Source: Metabacillus fastidiosus NBRC 101226 (GTDB lineage Bacteria > Bacillota > Bacilli > Bacillales > Bacillaceae). Taken from it: a stretch of DNA of 60,948 bases. Positions 8,366 through 17,901 of the stretch are shown piece by piece. The stretch is from contig NZ_BCVG01000013.1 in the NCBI RefSeq assembly GCF_001591625.1, positions 1-60,948 on the forward strand, written 5' to 3'. The notes under the pieces were generated by a model. It saw only the letters and a list, made by a program, of their open reading frames with translations. It made no database searches and was not told the origin of the DNA. The translations under genes and the position numbers were made by a program. Numbering within the stretch: position 1 is the stretch's first letter; each line of letters begins with the position of its first letter.

Positions 8366-9247
8366 ATGGATCTTCAGCAGCTCAAATATTTTGTAGAAGT
8401 GGCTAAACAAGAGAGTTTTACAAAAGCATCTCAAGTTCTGCTTGTCTCCCAGCCATCCATCAGTAAGATGATTAAAAATCTTGAAGATGAATTGAAGGCA
8501 ACTTTATTAGATCGTTCAGAGAGAAAAATAAAACTTACTGACGTAGGAGCCATCGTGTATGAACAGGCTTTGAAAATCTTACAGTCGGTAGAAGATGTCT
8601 ATTCTTCTGTTAATGAACTTGTTCATATAGAAAAAGGAACGATCAAAATGGGATTAATGCCTACAATAGGTGTATTGCTTTTTCCTAATATACTTGCTGG
8701 ATTTAAAGGGGAATATCCTCAAATTGATATAGATATGGTTCAATGTAGTGCAAAACAATTAACACTGAAGGTAAAGCAGGGAGATATTGATTTAGGGGTA
8801 ACGGTAATGCCGGTTGACTATGATATTTTTGAAACGATCCCTTTATTATCTGAGGAATTAGTTGTCATCGTAGACAGTGAACATTGGCTTGTTGAAAAAG
8901 AATCAGTACACTTATCTGATTTAAAAAATGAATCATTTATTCTTTTAACAGAAGATTATGTCCTTCATGATGTAGTTACAAAATCGTGTGTGCAGTCGGG
9001 CTTTGAACCGAAAGTTGCTTATAAAAGTTCTCTATGGGATATCATGGGTGAGATGGTGGCAACACAGGTAGGGATTTCGATTATTCCGAGATCGATGGTG
9101 AGCCGGTTTAATAATGAGAAAGTACATGCCATTTCAATCTCTTATCCTATTATTGATTGGGAATTAGTGCTTATTTACAAGAAAAATAAATATCTTTCTT
9201 TTGCAGCAAGAGAGTTTATTAAATACATTCAATCGAATAAACTTTAA
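8366..9247 (+). CDS. LysR-family transcriptional regulator
   Basis: This 293-aa protein has an N-terminal winged helix-turn-helix (residues 1-60, with LKYFVEVAKQESFTKASQVL and the recognition helix QPSISKMIKNLE). A periplasmic-binding-protein-like effector domain follows (about 90-290). The overall look resembles the CidR/YwbI group, but no cidAB-type gene is adjacent, so I leave it unnamed. The ATG follows AAGGGG. The next gene on the same strand is a branched-chain aminotransferase 132 bases away. LysR proteins often control a neighbour; here there is no direct evidence. Confidence 0.9.
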   Translation: MDLQQLKYFVEVAKQESFTKASQVLLVSQPSISKMIKNLEDELKATLLDRSERKIKLTDVGAIVYEQALKILQSVEDVYSSVNELVHIEKGTIKMGLMPTIGVLLFPNILAGFKGEYPQIDIDMVQCSAKQLTLKVKQGDIDLGVTVMPVDYDIFETIPLLSEELVVIVDSEHWLVEKESVHLSDLKNESFILLTEDYVLHDVVTKSCVQSGFEPKVAYKSSLWDIMGEMVATQVGISIIPRSMVSRFNNEKVHAISISYPIIDWELVLIYKKNKYLSFAAREFIKYIQSNKL

Positions 9248-9379
9248 GTTTTATAACTTTTTCGCATAGTTTTGATAGTTTATATATATTTTACGAATTG
9301 AAAAACTCTGAGTAGAATGATGTATAATTCTTTATTTTCGGAATATTTATTTAGCTATTATGGATTGGAGACTATGACG

Positions 9380-10444
9380 ATGACAGAAATAAAAATAGAA
9401 TTAACAACAAATAAAAAAGATAAACCTGATATTAATAATCTCGGTTTTGGCCGATTTTTTACAGACCATATGTTTGTCGTAGATTATACAGAAGGCAAGG
9501 GCTGGCATGAGCCGCGTATTATACCGTATCAGCCGATTTCTCTAGATCCGGCATCAAAAGTTTTTCACTACGCTCAAACGGTATTTGAGGGATTGAAAGC
9601 ATATTTAACAGTAGATAACAAAGTCTTACTATTTCGCCCGGAAAGCAACTTTAAGCGATTAAATGCATCTAATGAACGTTTATGTATCCCTGTTATTGAT
9701 GAGGAGCTTGCATTAGAAGCATTAAAGCAATTGGTAGAAGTGGATCGTGAGTGGATTCCAAATGCGCCAGGTACATCTCTATATATCCGTCCATTTATTA
9801 TTGCAACAGAACCTTGTTTAGGTGTAGCTTCTTCACAAAATTTCCAATTTATTATTATTCTGTCTCCAGTAGGCTCTTACTACAAAGAAGGCATTAAACC
9901 GGTAAAAATTCTAGTCGAACAGCAATATGTGCGTGCTGTTGCCGGAGGAACAGGTGAGGCGAAAACAGGCGGTAATTATGCAAGCAGCTTAAAAGGGCAG
10001 GAACTCGCGAACAAAGATGGTTATTCTCAGACACTGTGGTTAGATGGAAGAGAAAAACAATATATAGAAGAAGTAGGAAGTATGAATATCTTCTTCAAAA
10101 TTAACGGTACAGTTGTAACACCTGCGCTAAATGGCAGCATACTGCATGGGATTACACGTGATTCAATGATTCAGTTATTAAAAGCGAAAAACATTCCAGT
10201 CGAAGAGCGTCAAATTTCAATTCATGACATTACAGAAGCATATCATAATGGAACATTAGAAGAGGCTTTTGGTACGGGAACAGCGGCTGTTATTTCTCCG
10301 ATCGGTGAATTGAAATGGCTGGACGAAAGAATCATTATTAACAATGGTGAGATTGGGGAAGTAACACAAATGCTTTATGATACATTAACGGGCATCCAAA
10401 ACGGCTCAATTCCAGATCAGTTTAACTGGACAATCAAATTGTAA
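9380..10444 (+). CDS. ilvE: Branched-chain amino acid aminotransferase
   Basis: This is a PLP-dependent class IV aminotransferase that interconverts Leu, Ile and Val with their 2-oxo acids. The Schiff-base lysine is Lys195 in GEAKTGGNYASS. Other family signatures are FHYAQTVFEGLKAY near the N-terminus and EEAFGTGTAAVISPIG near the C-terminus. I chose the ATG at 9380 because GGAG (9367-9370) sits 9 bases upstream. An ATG at 9374 is too close, and the frame open from 9317 adds residues without homology. The resulting 354 aa is close to B. subtilis YwaA/IlvK. No T-box leader was seen. Confidence 0.93.
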   Translation: MTEIKIELTTNKKDKPDINNLGFGRFFTDHMFVVDYTEGKGWHEPRIIPYQPISLDPASKVFHYAQTVFEGLKAYLTVDNKVLLFRPESNFKRLNASNERLCIPVIDEELALEALKQLVEVDREWIPNAPGTSLYIRPFIIATEPCLGVASSQNFQFIIILSPVGSYYKEGIKPVKILVEQQYVRAVAGGTGEAKTGGNYASSLKGQELANKDGYSQTLWLDGREKQYIEEVGSMNIFFKINGTVVTPALNGSILHGITRDSMIQLLKAKNIPVEERQISIHDITEAYHNGTLEEAFGTGTAAVISPIGELKWLDERIIINNGEIGEVTQMLYDTLTGIQNGSIPDQFNWTIKL

Positions 10445-10600
10445 TAAAGTATAGATCAATTGTGCATAAGATTCGCTATGTTAATAAGTAGGTGTTCTTG
10501 CTTGTCTAAGATAGAGAATGGGGAAGAAAGAAACCGAGTAACTCTTGCTGAAATACGTTATAATAGAACCTATAAATATAGTAGTGGAGTGACGGAATAA

Positions 10601-10834
10601 GTGTATTTAACAGTAGAGGAAACGGCTGAGTATTTATCGGTATCTGTACCGTATGTGGAGAATTTAATTTTACAAGGGAAAATAAGAGCTTTGCATGATA
10701 GTGATGGTGCAGTATTGATCTATAAAGATCAGTTCAAGACGCATTTTGAACAGCTTGAAAAATATAAAAAGTTAGTAGAAGAAGTATTAAATGAACCAAT
10801 TCCGGAAGATTTAGATGTGAAGGATGAGGATTGA
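10601..10834 (+). CDS. Small excisionase-type helix-turn-helix protein
   Basis: This 77-aa protein starts with a MerR/excisionase-like winged helix (LTVEETAEYLSVSVPYVENLILQGKIRAL, then a DGAVLIYKDQF wing). An acidic C-terminal helix follows. Proteins of this type bind DNA, but many stand-alone chromosomal copies have no known target. The GTG start follows GGAGTGACGG. There is no integrase or mobile gene nearby, so a recombination role is not supported. It stands alone before a terminator. Confidence 0.75.
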   Translation: MYLTVEETAEYLSVSVPYVENLILQGKIRALHDSDGAVLIYKDQFKTHFEQLEKYKKLVEEVLNEPIPEDLDVKDED

Positions 10835-10848
10835 ATTTCTTAGATAAG

Positions 10849-10885
10849 AAGGCTGTTCCGTAGCGGTTGTACGGGACAGCCTTTT
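10849..10885 (+). terminator. Terminator after the small HTH gene
   Basis: A 14-bp stem (AAGGCTGTTCCGTA 10849-10862 with 10870-10883, one G-U pair) is followed by TTTT. Confidence 0.8.
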
Positions 10886-10917
10886 GTATAAATGCAGTAT
10901 AGATAATCAAACTTAAA

Positions 10918-12591
10918 TTATTTGTCAGTCTTTCCACCTAGTGAATAAACAGCGATTGTTCCTGTTACTTCATGGGCAGCAAGGAGGAGATCTTGTCCTG
11001 TTGGACTGTCACTTGCCGGGATAAATGTTAATCCTTCAGGTGCAACATCATTACTTGAAGCTGTTACCTTTCCCCCATTAAAAGTACGGCTTGAAATATA
11101 CGTATTAAATCTAGGTTTCTCAGGGTTAGTTACATCATATACCATAATGCCGCCTGTTCTTTCTAAACCGATAAATGCATAGTTTTTCCCTTTAACATTG
11201 CCTACAATAACGGATTCTGGCTCTGGACCTTTATCGTCACTGCGTGAATCAAGTTCATCTTCTGTATTATTGGCATTGAAGTGATTTGGAACAGCCTCTG
11301 CAGTAATTTTTTCGAAATCTGAACCGCTGTCATATGTCAGCTTTAATGAATTAGCATCCCAGATTGAGAATGAACGAGCGCCGTATCCGTAAATTGCTTC
11401 ATATTTGCCATCTTTGTTTTTTGGTGCAGCTGTTGTTGTTTTCAATCTTCCGAGCTGTTCTTTTTTGAAAAGTCCATCTTTCACCATTTTATCAAGTTGT
11501 TCTTGTGAAAATCCTTTGTAGAGCTTCGCATTTAATTTATACGAATTAACTAAGTCTTCCACACGAGCTTCTTCTGAAAAACCTTTGTAATCCTGGGCAT
11601 CTCCTTCATTAGCAGTTAGAATATATGTTTTTCCCTTTACTTCATATGAAGCCATTCCATCTGGCATGTACATGGAAAGAATAGGCCAGTTCTGAATGTT
11701 AATTTTCCCGTCTTTATCCGAAGCATCTAATTGATTGTCATTTACCGAAAAATCTTTATAGCCAAGACTCTTCACTGTTGTAAATTTCTTTTTCTCAATA
11801 TCTAATTTAGCTATAGCATTATTTTCTTGTAAAGCTACATATGCGTACTTCCCGCCTTTATCTGTCACGATATACTCGGGCTCCAATTCAACTGCGTAAG
11901 AGTTTTTCGGCTGAATCTTTCTTACATCTTTATCGACAGCTTTCTCATCAAAACGAACTGTTGTAACCGAGTTGTTTTTAATGTTTTTTACTCCTTTTGA
12001 TATATCAATAATACTCACTGATCCTTCGGGATTTACTTTATAATCATCAGATGGCTCACCTTCATTTGCAACTAGAACTTTTTTGCCGTCAGGTGTGAAT
12101 GTAAGCATATCAGGGAGAGCACCTGCTTTTACATGGGCAATATATTCCCCGCCTGTTGTCATAAATACGACATGGCCATCATTTGTTTTATTTTTTGCCG
12201 GTGCGGCAATAGCAATATAGCCGCCATCAGGATGAATAGCTACACTTGTTACATCTGATGCTTCTACACCAAATGATGATAATGGAATTTGTTTTACCTT
12301 AGGAACAACTTTTTCACCCTTTTTTAATACAGAAAGATCGATAATATCAATTGATTTCTGGTCTCCATTCACAGAAAACGCATGCTTTGTTTTTTTGTCA
12401 TAAGCAACAATTTCTGTTCCGCCAGCACTAATAGGAGCACCGCTTGTATAGCGTCCAACTAATTCGATTGGAAGGCTTGCATCATATTTTAATAGTGATT
12501 CTGAGGCAGAGGTCTTCATTGGCGTCATTAATAAACTGACGGAAGCTGCTGTGATGAGACTTTTTGAGATGATGTTTTTCATTGATTTCAT
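10918..12591 (-). CDS. Secreted beta-propeller protein, choice-of-anchor I type
   Basis: A signal peptide (about residues 1-30, ending in KTSASES) leads into a repeat-rich beta-propeller of about 520 residues. Recurrent blades contain motifs such as VAIHPDGGYIAIA, LTFTPDGKKVLVANEGEP and GKTYILTANEGDAQDY. This matches the choice-of-anchor I family of extracellular proteins found with phosphatases. No catalytic residues can be named. The start at 12591 follows GGAGGAAACT; the open frame extends four codons upstream into the ribosome binding site. A three-repeat Pho box lies about 76 bases upstream, so phosphate-starvation control is likely. A role in phosphate scavenging is inference. Confidence 0.8.
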   Translation of the reverse strand: MKSMKNIISKSLITAASVSLLMTPMKTSASESLLKYDASLPIELVGRYTSGAPISAGGTEIVAYDKKTKHAFSVNGDQKSIDIIDLSVLKKGEKVVPKVKQIPLSSFGVEASDVTSVAIHPDGGYIAIAAPAKNKTNDGHVVFMTTGGEYIAHVKAGALPDMLTFTPDGKKVLVANEGEPSDDYKVNPEGSVSIIDISKGVKNIKNNSVTTVRFDEKAVDKDVRKIQPKNSYAVELEPEYIVTDKGGKYAYVALQENNAIAKLDIEKKKFTTVKSLGYKDFSVNDNQLDASDKDGKINIQNWPILSMYMPDGMASYEVKGKTYILTANEGDAQDYKGFSEEARVEDLVNSYKLNAKLYKGFSQEQLDKMVKDGLFKKEQLGRLKTTTAAPKNKDGKYEAIYGYGARSFSIWDANSLKLTYDSGSDFEKITAEAVPNHFNANNTEDELDSRSDDKGPEPESVIVGNVKGKNYAFIGLERTGGIMVYDVTNPEKPRFNTYISSRTFNGGKVTASSNDVAPEGLTFIPASDSPTGQDLLLAAHEVTGTIAVYSLGGKTDK

Positions 12592-12666
12592 AGTTTCCTC
12601 CATTGATAAATGTTATTAGTAACGTATCAAGTCTATTGGAGGAATTTTAAAGGAAGGTATCATATG

Positions 12667-12694
12667 TGTAAAAATATTGTAAATTTTCGGTTAA
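12667..12694 (-). promoter_or_regulatory. Pho box (three PhoP half-sites)
   Basis: Read on the minus strand, TTAACC (12689-12694), TTTACA (12678-12683) and TTTACA (12667-12672) repeat at exactly 11-bp intervals, matching the PhoP TT(A/T/C)ACA direct-repeat rule. It lies upstream of the choice-of-anchor I gene. Confidence 0.75.
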
Positions 12695-12785
12695 TTTTGT
12701 CGAATGAAGATGTTAATGATAGAGGGATTCATATTAAAATTTCACTAGAGACTATCCAATAGTCCCTAATAAGTTTTAAAAACTG

Positions 12786-12839
12786 AAAGACCCCGTCACG
12801 AAATCCTTGATTTTATTGGATTCTCATAAAGGGGTCTTT
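12786..12839. terminator. Hairpin AAAGACCCC/GGGGTCTTT
   Basis: Perfect 9-bp arms (12786-12794 and 12831-12839) enclose 36 bases that contain a smaller AATCC/GGATT hairpin. It lies between glnS and the upstream end of the next minus-strand gene. The role is uncertain; it may be a terminator. Confidence 0.5.
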
Positions 12840-12842
12840 GAG

Positions 12843-12886
12843 GAAGCTGTCTAAAAAGGGTTGTTTTGCCCTTTTTAGACAGCTTC
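12843..12886. terminator. 18-bp perfect hairpin after glnS
   Basis: Arms 12843-12860 and 12869-12886 are perfectly complementary over 18 bp with an 8-base loop, beginning 3 bases from the glnS stop. There is no long T tract outside the stem, so part of the stem itself would supply the weak U-rich side. It is the probable glnS terminator. Confidence 0.65.
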
Positions 12887-12889
12887 AGC

Positions 12890-14539
12890 TTATAATTTAA
12901 ATGAACTTTTTAAAGAAACGATTCGGTTAAATACAGCTTTTTCGCTCGTTGAATGTTTCGGATCGACGTTAAAATATCCATGGCGGAAAAATTGGAACTT
13001 ATCATGTGCTTGGACATCTTTCATATTCGGTTCGATGAAACCTTGGACAATTTCCAATGAATTTTCATTTACATTATCAAGGAATGTTTTATTTGTATTT
13101 TCATCTTCAGAATCTAAAATAAGCGGTTCATATAAACGGAATTCAGCTGGGACCGCATGCTTTGCATCAACCCAGTGAATAGTTCCTTTTACTTTTCGTC
13201 CTGTAAAACCTGAGCCGCTCTTCGTTTCTTTATCATACGTACAGTGCAGCTCAATAACATTGCCTTCTGCATCTTTAATTACTTCCTCACATTTAATGAA
13301 GTAAGCATGTTTTAAACGAACCTCATTGCCAGGAAAGAGACGGAAATATTTCTTTGGCGGGTCTTCCATGAAATCATCTTGTTCCACATAAATTTCTCTT
13401 GAAAATGGAATTTGGCGCATTCCCATTTCAGGATTTTCAGGATTGATTTCAGCATCCAGCATTTCTACTTCATTTTCAGGATAATTTGTAATGATCACTT
13501 TCAAAGGCTTTAATACACCCATTGTACGTGGAGCTTTTAGTTTTAAATCTTCTCTGACAAAGTGCTCAAGCATAGCAGAATCAACTATTCCGGAGCCTTT
13601 TGATACACCCGTTTCCTTAACGAATTGACGAATAGATTCCGGTGTATAGCCTCTCCTTCTTAAACCGGAAACTGTCGGCATACGAGGGTCGTCCCAGCCA
13701 TCAACAAATTGTTCATCTACTAATTGCTTCAGCTTTCTTTTACTCATAACAGCATTCGTAATGTTTAGACGGCCAAACTCAATTTGCTGAGGTTTTTCTG
13801 CCATTTCACATTCTTCAAGAACCCATTCATAAAGAGGACGGTGATCTTCGAATTCTACCGTACATAAAGAATGTGTAATTCCTTCAAGTGCATCTTCGAT
13901 TGGATGAGCAAAATCATACATCGGGTAAATACACCATTTATCACCAGTATTATGATGTGTTACATGAGAAACACGGTAAATAATAGGATCACGCAAGTTA
14001 ATATTTGGAGAAGACATATCGATTTTTGCACGTAATACTTTACTGCCGTTTTCGAATTCTCCATTCTTCATTCTTTCAAATAAATCTAAATTTTCATCAA
14101 CTGGACGGTCACGATACGGGCTGTCTTTACCAGGCTCTGTTAATGTTCCCCGGTATTCGCGAATTTCTTCCGGAGTTAAATCACACACGTATGCTTTTCC
14201 CTTTTTAATAAGGAGAACGGCACGATTATACATTTCATCAAAATAATCAGAGGCAAAAAATAACCCATCCCAATCATATCCGAGCCATTTTACATCTTCT
14301 TTAATTGCTTCAACATATTCTGTATCTTCTTTTAATGGATTTGTGTCATCAAAACGCAGATTCGTTTTTCCGTTAAATTCATCTGCTGTTTCAAAGTTTA
14401 TAACGATTGATTTTGCATGTCCGATATGAAGATAGCCATTTGGCTCCGGAGGAAATCGAGTGACGACTTTATCACGTTTTCCAGTTTCAAGATCCTCTTT
14501 AATAATACTTTTAATAAAGTTTGAGGAATTATGTTCCAA
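12890..14539 (-). CDS. glnS: Glutaminyl-tRNA synthetase
   Basis: This class I synthetase charges tRNA-Gln with glutamine directly. The HIGH motif is at 38-41 ([15 protein letters not shown]) and the KMSKS-type motif is at 265-268 (VMSKRKL). The C-terminal anticodon-binding beta barrels are complete. The length of 549 aa matches the bacterial enzyme without the YqeY fusion. Most Bacilli lack GlnRS and use the GatCAB transamidation route, so the gene is probably horizontally acquired or lineage-restricted. The start is TTG at 14539 with AAAGG upstream. No T-box was found. It stands alone. Confidence 0.95.
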   Translation of the reverse strand: MEHNSSNFIKSIIKEDLETGKRDKVVTRFPPEPNGYLHIGHAKSIVINFETADEFNGKTNLRFDDTNPLKEDTEYVEAIKEDVKWLGYDWDGLFFASDYFDEMYNRAVLLIKKGKAYVCDLTPEEIREYRGTLTEPGKDSPYRDRPVDENLDLFERMKNGEFENGSKVLRAKIDMSSPNINLRDPIIYRVSHVTHHNTGDKWCIYPMYDFAHPIEDALEGITHSLCTVEFEDHRPLYEWVLEECEMAEKPQQIEFGRLNITNAVMSKRKLKQLVDEQFVDGWDDPRMPTVSGLRRRGYTPESIRQFVKETGVSKGSGIVDSAMLEHFVREDLKLKAPRTMGVLKPLKVIITNYPENEVEMLDAEINPENPEMGMRQIPFSREIYVEQDDFMEDPPKKYFRLFPGNEVRLKHAYFIKCEEVIKDAEGNVIELHCTYDKETKSGSGFTGRKVKGTIHWVDAKHAVPAEFRLYEPLILDSEDENTNKTFLDNVNENSLEIVQGFIEPNMKDVQAHDKFQFFRHGYFNVDPKHSTSEKAVFNRIVSLKSSFKL

Positions 14540-15024
14540 TTTATATCAACCTTTCTTTTTGAAAATATAAGGATAAATGTACTTCGGAAAATATCTAAGC
14601 ATATCCCATTGTTGTTTAACTATGTAATATTGTTCTTTATACTGTCTCAACATACTATTATAACCAATCTGCCGCGTATTTTCATCGTTAAATGAATGAA
14701 TAATTCGATTAGTTCCACTTTTTTAGGAAGGGAAACAGGGCTGGGATAAAGAAAATTGTATTAATGGGAGTTTTATACTACATAGTGTAAAATGAATAGT
14801 AAGTACATTTTAACATTCTGCATAGATATTAAAAAATATTTCACAAAATGGGCTAGAAAATAGCAAGAGATGACGAATTATTTAAGTGGAAGCTTTAATG
14901 TGCGTTATAGAGAAATGATTTAGTGATAAAAATATTACGTTATGCTTTTGGGAAAAAGGCATATAAATAACTTGGAAGTGCCGCATTTTTGATTGAATAA
15001 ACATTTTATAAAGTGGAGGAAAAA
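14540..15024. other. Divergent intergenic region glnS / dynamin-like gene
   Basis: About 485 bases hold no ORF I can support. The one structured element is a near-perfect inverted repeat (TTTTATAC 14771-14778 with GTGTAAAA 14785-14792). No riboswitch or T-box signature (such as AGGGTGG) was seen on either strand. Confidence 0.5.
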
Positions 15025-17766
15025 ATGACGGAAGAAAAACAATTAATTAATAAAACATACTTTGAAGCGTTTCTCGAACATAGTGAAGAGCATCCTATTC
15101 AAGTGCTCGGCGAGGCATATTTAGCAGAACAGAAAAAAGAAATATATGACTTGTCTTATATACGCTTTGCTCAAGGGGAAGTTTATTTCCATAACAAAGA
15201 CTATGAAACAGCGATATTTAAATGGGAAAATATAAATAATGAGCTTGAGCCCTGGGCGAAGAAAAATATAGGGGATGCTTATTATGAGCTTGGGCTATTA
15301 TCAGCAGCAGAAGATGTTTATATATTAATAGATTCGGAAAGCATTATGCTTACAGCTGAGGTAGCATTGAAGCTGTTTTCTCTCTACGTTTTAGATGGAA
15401 ATATAGAACGAGCGTATGAAATGATTAATAAAGCAATTTCAGTAAATCCTGATTATCCGAATGTCACAACGATAGCAAGGGAGTTCTATGAAGAGCAAAA
15501 AGATTTTGACCGTGCGCTCGAGCTTGCCGTCTATGAGGCAATTAGAACAGAGGAACTTAGCTGGTTTAAAGTAATAAAAAATTATATTGAACAAGGTTGC
15601 ACGAAGACGATTGCACCGAATTATTTCACTAAAACTCTATCTTCCTTATATCGTGTTGATAATTTCGAATTCAAGCAATTAATGAAAGCACTTTGGCATG
15701 AATATAAGCAGACATCTTATTTACAATGGATTAAAACAGTAAATGAAGTCTTTTTAAATATTGAAGCAACTTCACATATGTCCTGGGAACCTATCGGTGC
15801 TTTATTTAAAGAGACATATTTAGATTTATTAAGTGGGAAATTTCTCGTTAAGGAACTGCATGAAGTCGTTCCTGACCTGCTCGCAAACTGGCTGAAAGTG
15901 ACACCGGTGTCGCAATCTACATTCGTATCTGCCGCAATATTATCTTGGAATGAAGTATTCCCTTCAACGATTGGTACAGCGGTAAAAGAAGCAGAAAATC
16001 GTATTTTTAATTCAGTACCTAATGATACTGGAAGCATTGAATACAGTCTCGACTTATTACATTCGATTGCTACATGGTCCGATTCTAAAAATTTAGAAGT
16101 GAGCTATAAGCTAAACTGGTTTATAAGCAGTCTTACTAATCTTGAAATTAATCAATATTTAGTTGCAAGTTCTGTAAAAAGCGGAAAATCATCCTTCATT
16201 AATACAATTGTCGGTGAAAATATAGTTAGGGCTGATCAATCTTCTACAATCATTCTTTCACATGATGATCAGTTGGGCAGAAAAGAAATATTGGATGAAG
16301 GTGAAAGAGAAGTCCTTAATATATATAACGAGCAGAAACTGATTAATACAGAATCATTCTTTGATGTAAAACTGCCATCTCATTTCTTATATGAAAATAA
16401 ATGCAGATTCATCGTTACTCCGGATATAGGAAATAGAAATGATGAAAGACAGCAGCTTTTTGATTTCCTGCCGTTAGCGGATGGTTTACTATTCATATTA
16501 GATGCAAATGAAGGTTTTACAGAAAAGGAACGTGAATTATTAGCACAGCTTAAAAAGCAGGCAGCTGATATGAAAATTCACTTTATTTTAAATAATATCG
16601 ATTTATCTGCAGGCGAGGAAGAGCTTGAGCGTGTAATGGAAGAAATAGAAGCTAAAATAAAAGAATTTTCTCCAAGAGCGGAGTTGTTCCCATATCTATC
16701 ATCCCTTCCAATCAGCCAGCAATTAGATAGTTTATCAGCATTCGTTAATGGTAATTTCCAGTCTGTTCATACGAATAAAGAGGAGACCCGAAATGCGAAA
16801 ATATTATATTTCGTGCGTCAAACATTAAATTCGCTATTGAAAAAGAAAGTGGAAAATGAAAATAATATGATCGACTCTATCAACTGGAATGAGGATATTT
16901 TAGACCGTCTTAATGGATTCTCTAATCATCTGTATGATATGGAAAAAGAGAAGGCAGGGGAAATAAAGAAAGCCTTTCAGCGCATAAAAACAGAAATGCG
17001 AACAGCTGCTGAAAGCAGAATACCGCTTATACTCAGGGAATGCGCAGGTCTTATTAACGATAATAGTGATTTTAAAAACATTCATATTGAACTAAATGAA
17101 AAAATGAATGAAAAAGTGCAAATTTATTTGGAGGAAGAACTTTTACCAAAATATATGAATGAACTCCAGCAATGGATTAGAACATCAGATGAGACATTAC
17201 ATGACAGTCAAACAAATATAGATGAGATGTGTGTCACGTTTAGCGGGCTATATGAGGAAAAAGAGAAATTGAAACTGGAATGTAATTTTTCTATTATATC
17301 TGACTGGACACGTGATATCGAACGGATGGAAAGCAGATCACAAATTGAGAATGAAAATATTTTACTTCGTCACACACCGGCACAAATTCTTTTAAAAGGT
17401 GCGGGGAAATTATTTGGAGCTATTTCACAAAATAAATCGATTTTAGCTAATCAGTATAAAAGATATTTAGAAAATGAAAGTTTTGCTGATCCAACTGCTT
17501 CGATTATTAATAAATTCTTTTTGCAATTCGATTTATTTGAAAAAGGATTGACACAAGATGTAAATCGCTTCTTTAAAGAGCCTTTTGCAAGCCTAAAGGA
17601 AATTATTAATGAAACAGAGATTGAAATAAGCAGAGCACAGGAATATATCGAAACGATGAAATCAAATCCGGAAGTTTATTATGATCCATTAACATTGTTT
17701 GAAGTAAGGCTTCTACAGTATGAGTTTATGATAAAAGCAAATAAAGAGATTTCCTATAGTAATTAA
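15025..17766 (+). CDS. TPR-dynamin-like GTPase fusion
   Basis: The first ~230 of 913 residues form tetratricopeptide-like helices (for example YETAIFKWENINNELEPWAKKNIGD split over two repeats). A dynamin-like GTPase domain begins near 375. The P-loop is SSVKSGKSS with GKS at 387-389, and its first position is Ser rather than Gly/Ala. A DIGN segment fits G3, and NNID fits the NKxD G4 motif. The last ~300 residues are long charged helices, as in dynamin stalks. No transmembrane helix is evident, unlike membrane-fusing DynA. The start is the ATG at 15025 after GGAGG; a GTG at 15013 overlaps that site. The function is unknown, and membrane remodelling or stress defence are only possibilities. Confidence 0.75.
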   Translation: MTEEKQLINKTYFEAFLEHSEEHPIQVLGEAYLAEQKKEIYDLSYIRFAQGEVYFHNKDYETAIFKWENINNELEPWAKKNIGDAYYELGLLSAAEDVYILIDSESIMLTAEVALKLFSLYVLDGNIERAYEMINKAISVNPDYPNVTTIAREFYEEQKDFDRALELAVYEAIRTEELSWFKVIKNYIEQGCTKTIAPNYFTKTLSSLYRVDNFEFKQLMKALWHEYKQTSYLQWIKTVNEVFLNIEATSHMSWEPIGALFKETYLDLLSGKFLVKELHEVVPDLLANWLKVTPVSQSTFVSAAILSWNEVFPSTIGTAVKEAENRIFNSVPNDTGSIEYSLDLLHSIATWSDSKNLEVSYKLNWFISSLTNLEINQYLVASSVKSGKSSFINTIVGENIVRADQSSTIILSHDDQLGRKEILDEGEREVLNIYNEQKLINTESFFDVKLPSHFLYENKCRFIVTPDIGNRNDERQQLFDFLPLADGLLFILDANEGFTEKERELLAQLKKQAADMKIHFILNNIDLSAGEEELERVMEEIEAKIKEFSPRAELFPYLSSLPISQQLDSLSAFVNGNFQSVHTNKEETRNAKILYFVRQTLNSLLKKKVENENNMIDSINWNEDILDRLNGFSNHLYDMEKEKAGEIKKAFQRIKTEMRTAAESRIPLILRECAGLINDNSDFKNIHIELNEKMNEKVQIYLEEELLPKYMNELQQWIRTSDETLHDSQTNIDEMCVTFSGLYEEKEKLKLECNFSIISDWTRDIERMESRSQIENENILLRHTPAQILLKGAGKLFGAISQNKSILANQYKRYLENESFADPTASIINKFFLQFDLFEKGLTQDVNRFFKEPFASLKEIINETEIEISRAQEYIETMKSNPEVYYDPLTLFEVRLLQYEFMIKANKEISYSN

Positions 17767-17901
17767 GGGGAATATAGGGTAACGTCCACTATAAAAAAAC
17801 AACTGTTCACCTGAAGAAGAAAACACTTGATTCTTTTTAAAAAAAGGGTGATAATAAACATTAAATTTGCCTGAAAATTAAAATCAATAGGGGTTGTAAA
17901 A

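Noticed and set aside
8366-9247. Naming the LysR protein CidR
   Set aside because: General similarity only; no cidAB-type holin genes adjacent, so the name is not supported.
10601-10834. Excisionase of an integrated element
   Set aside because: The fold fits, but there is no integrase, attachment site or phage gene nearby.
14540-15024. T-box or riboswitch in the glnS upstream region
   Set aside because: No T-box AGGGTGG-type sequence or specifier-loop layout on the minus strand.
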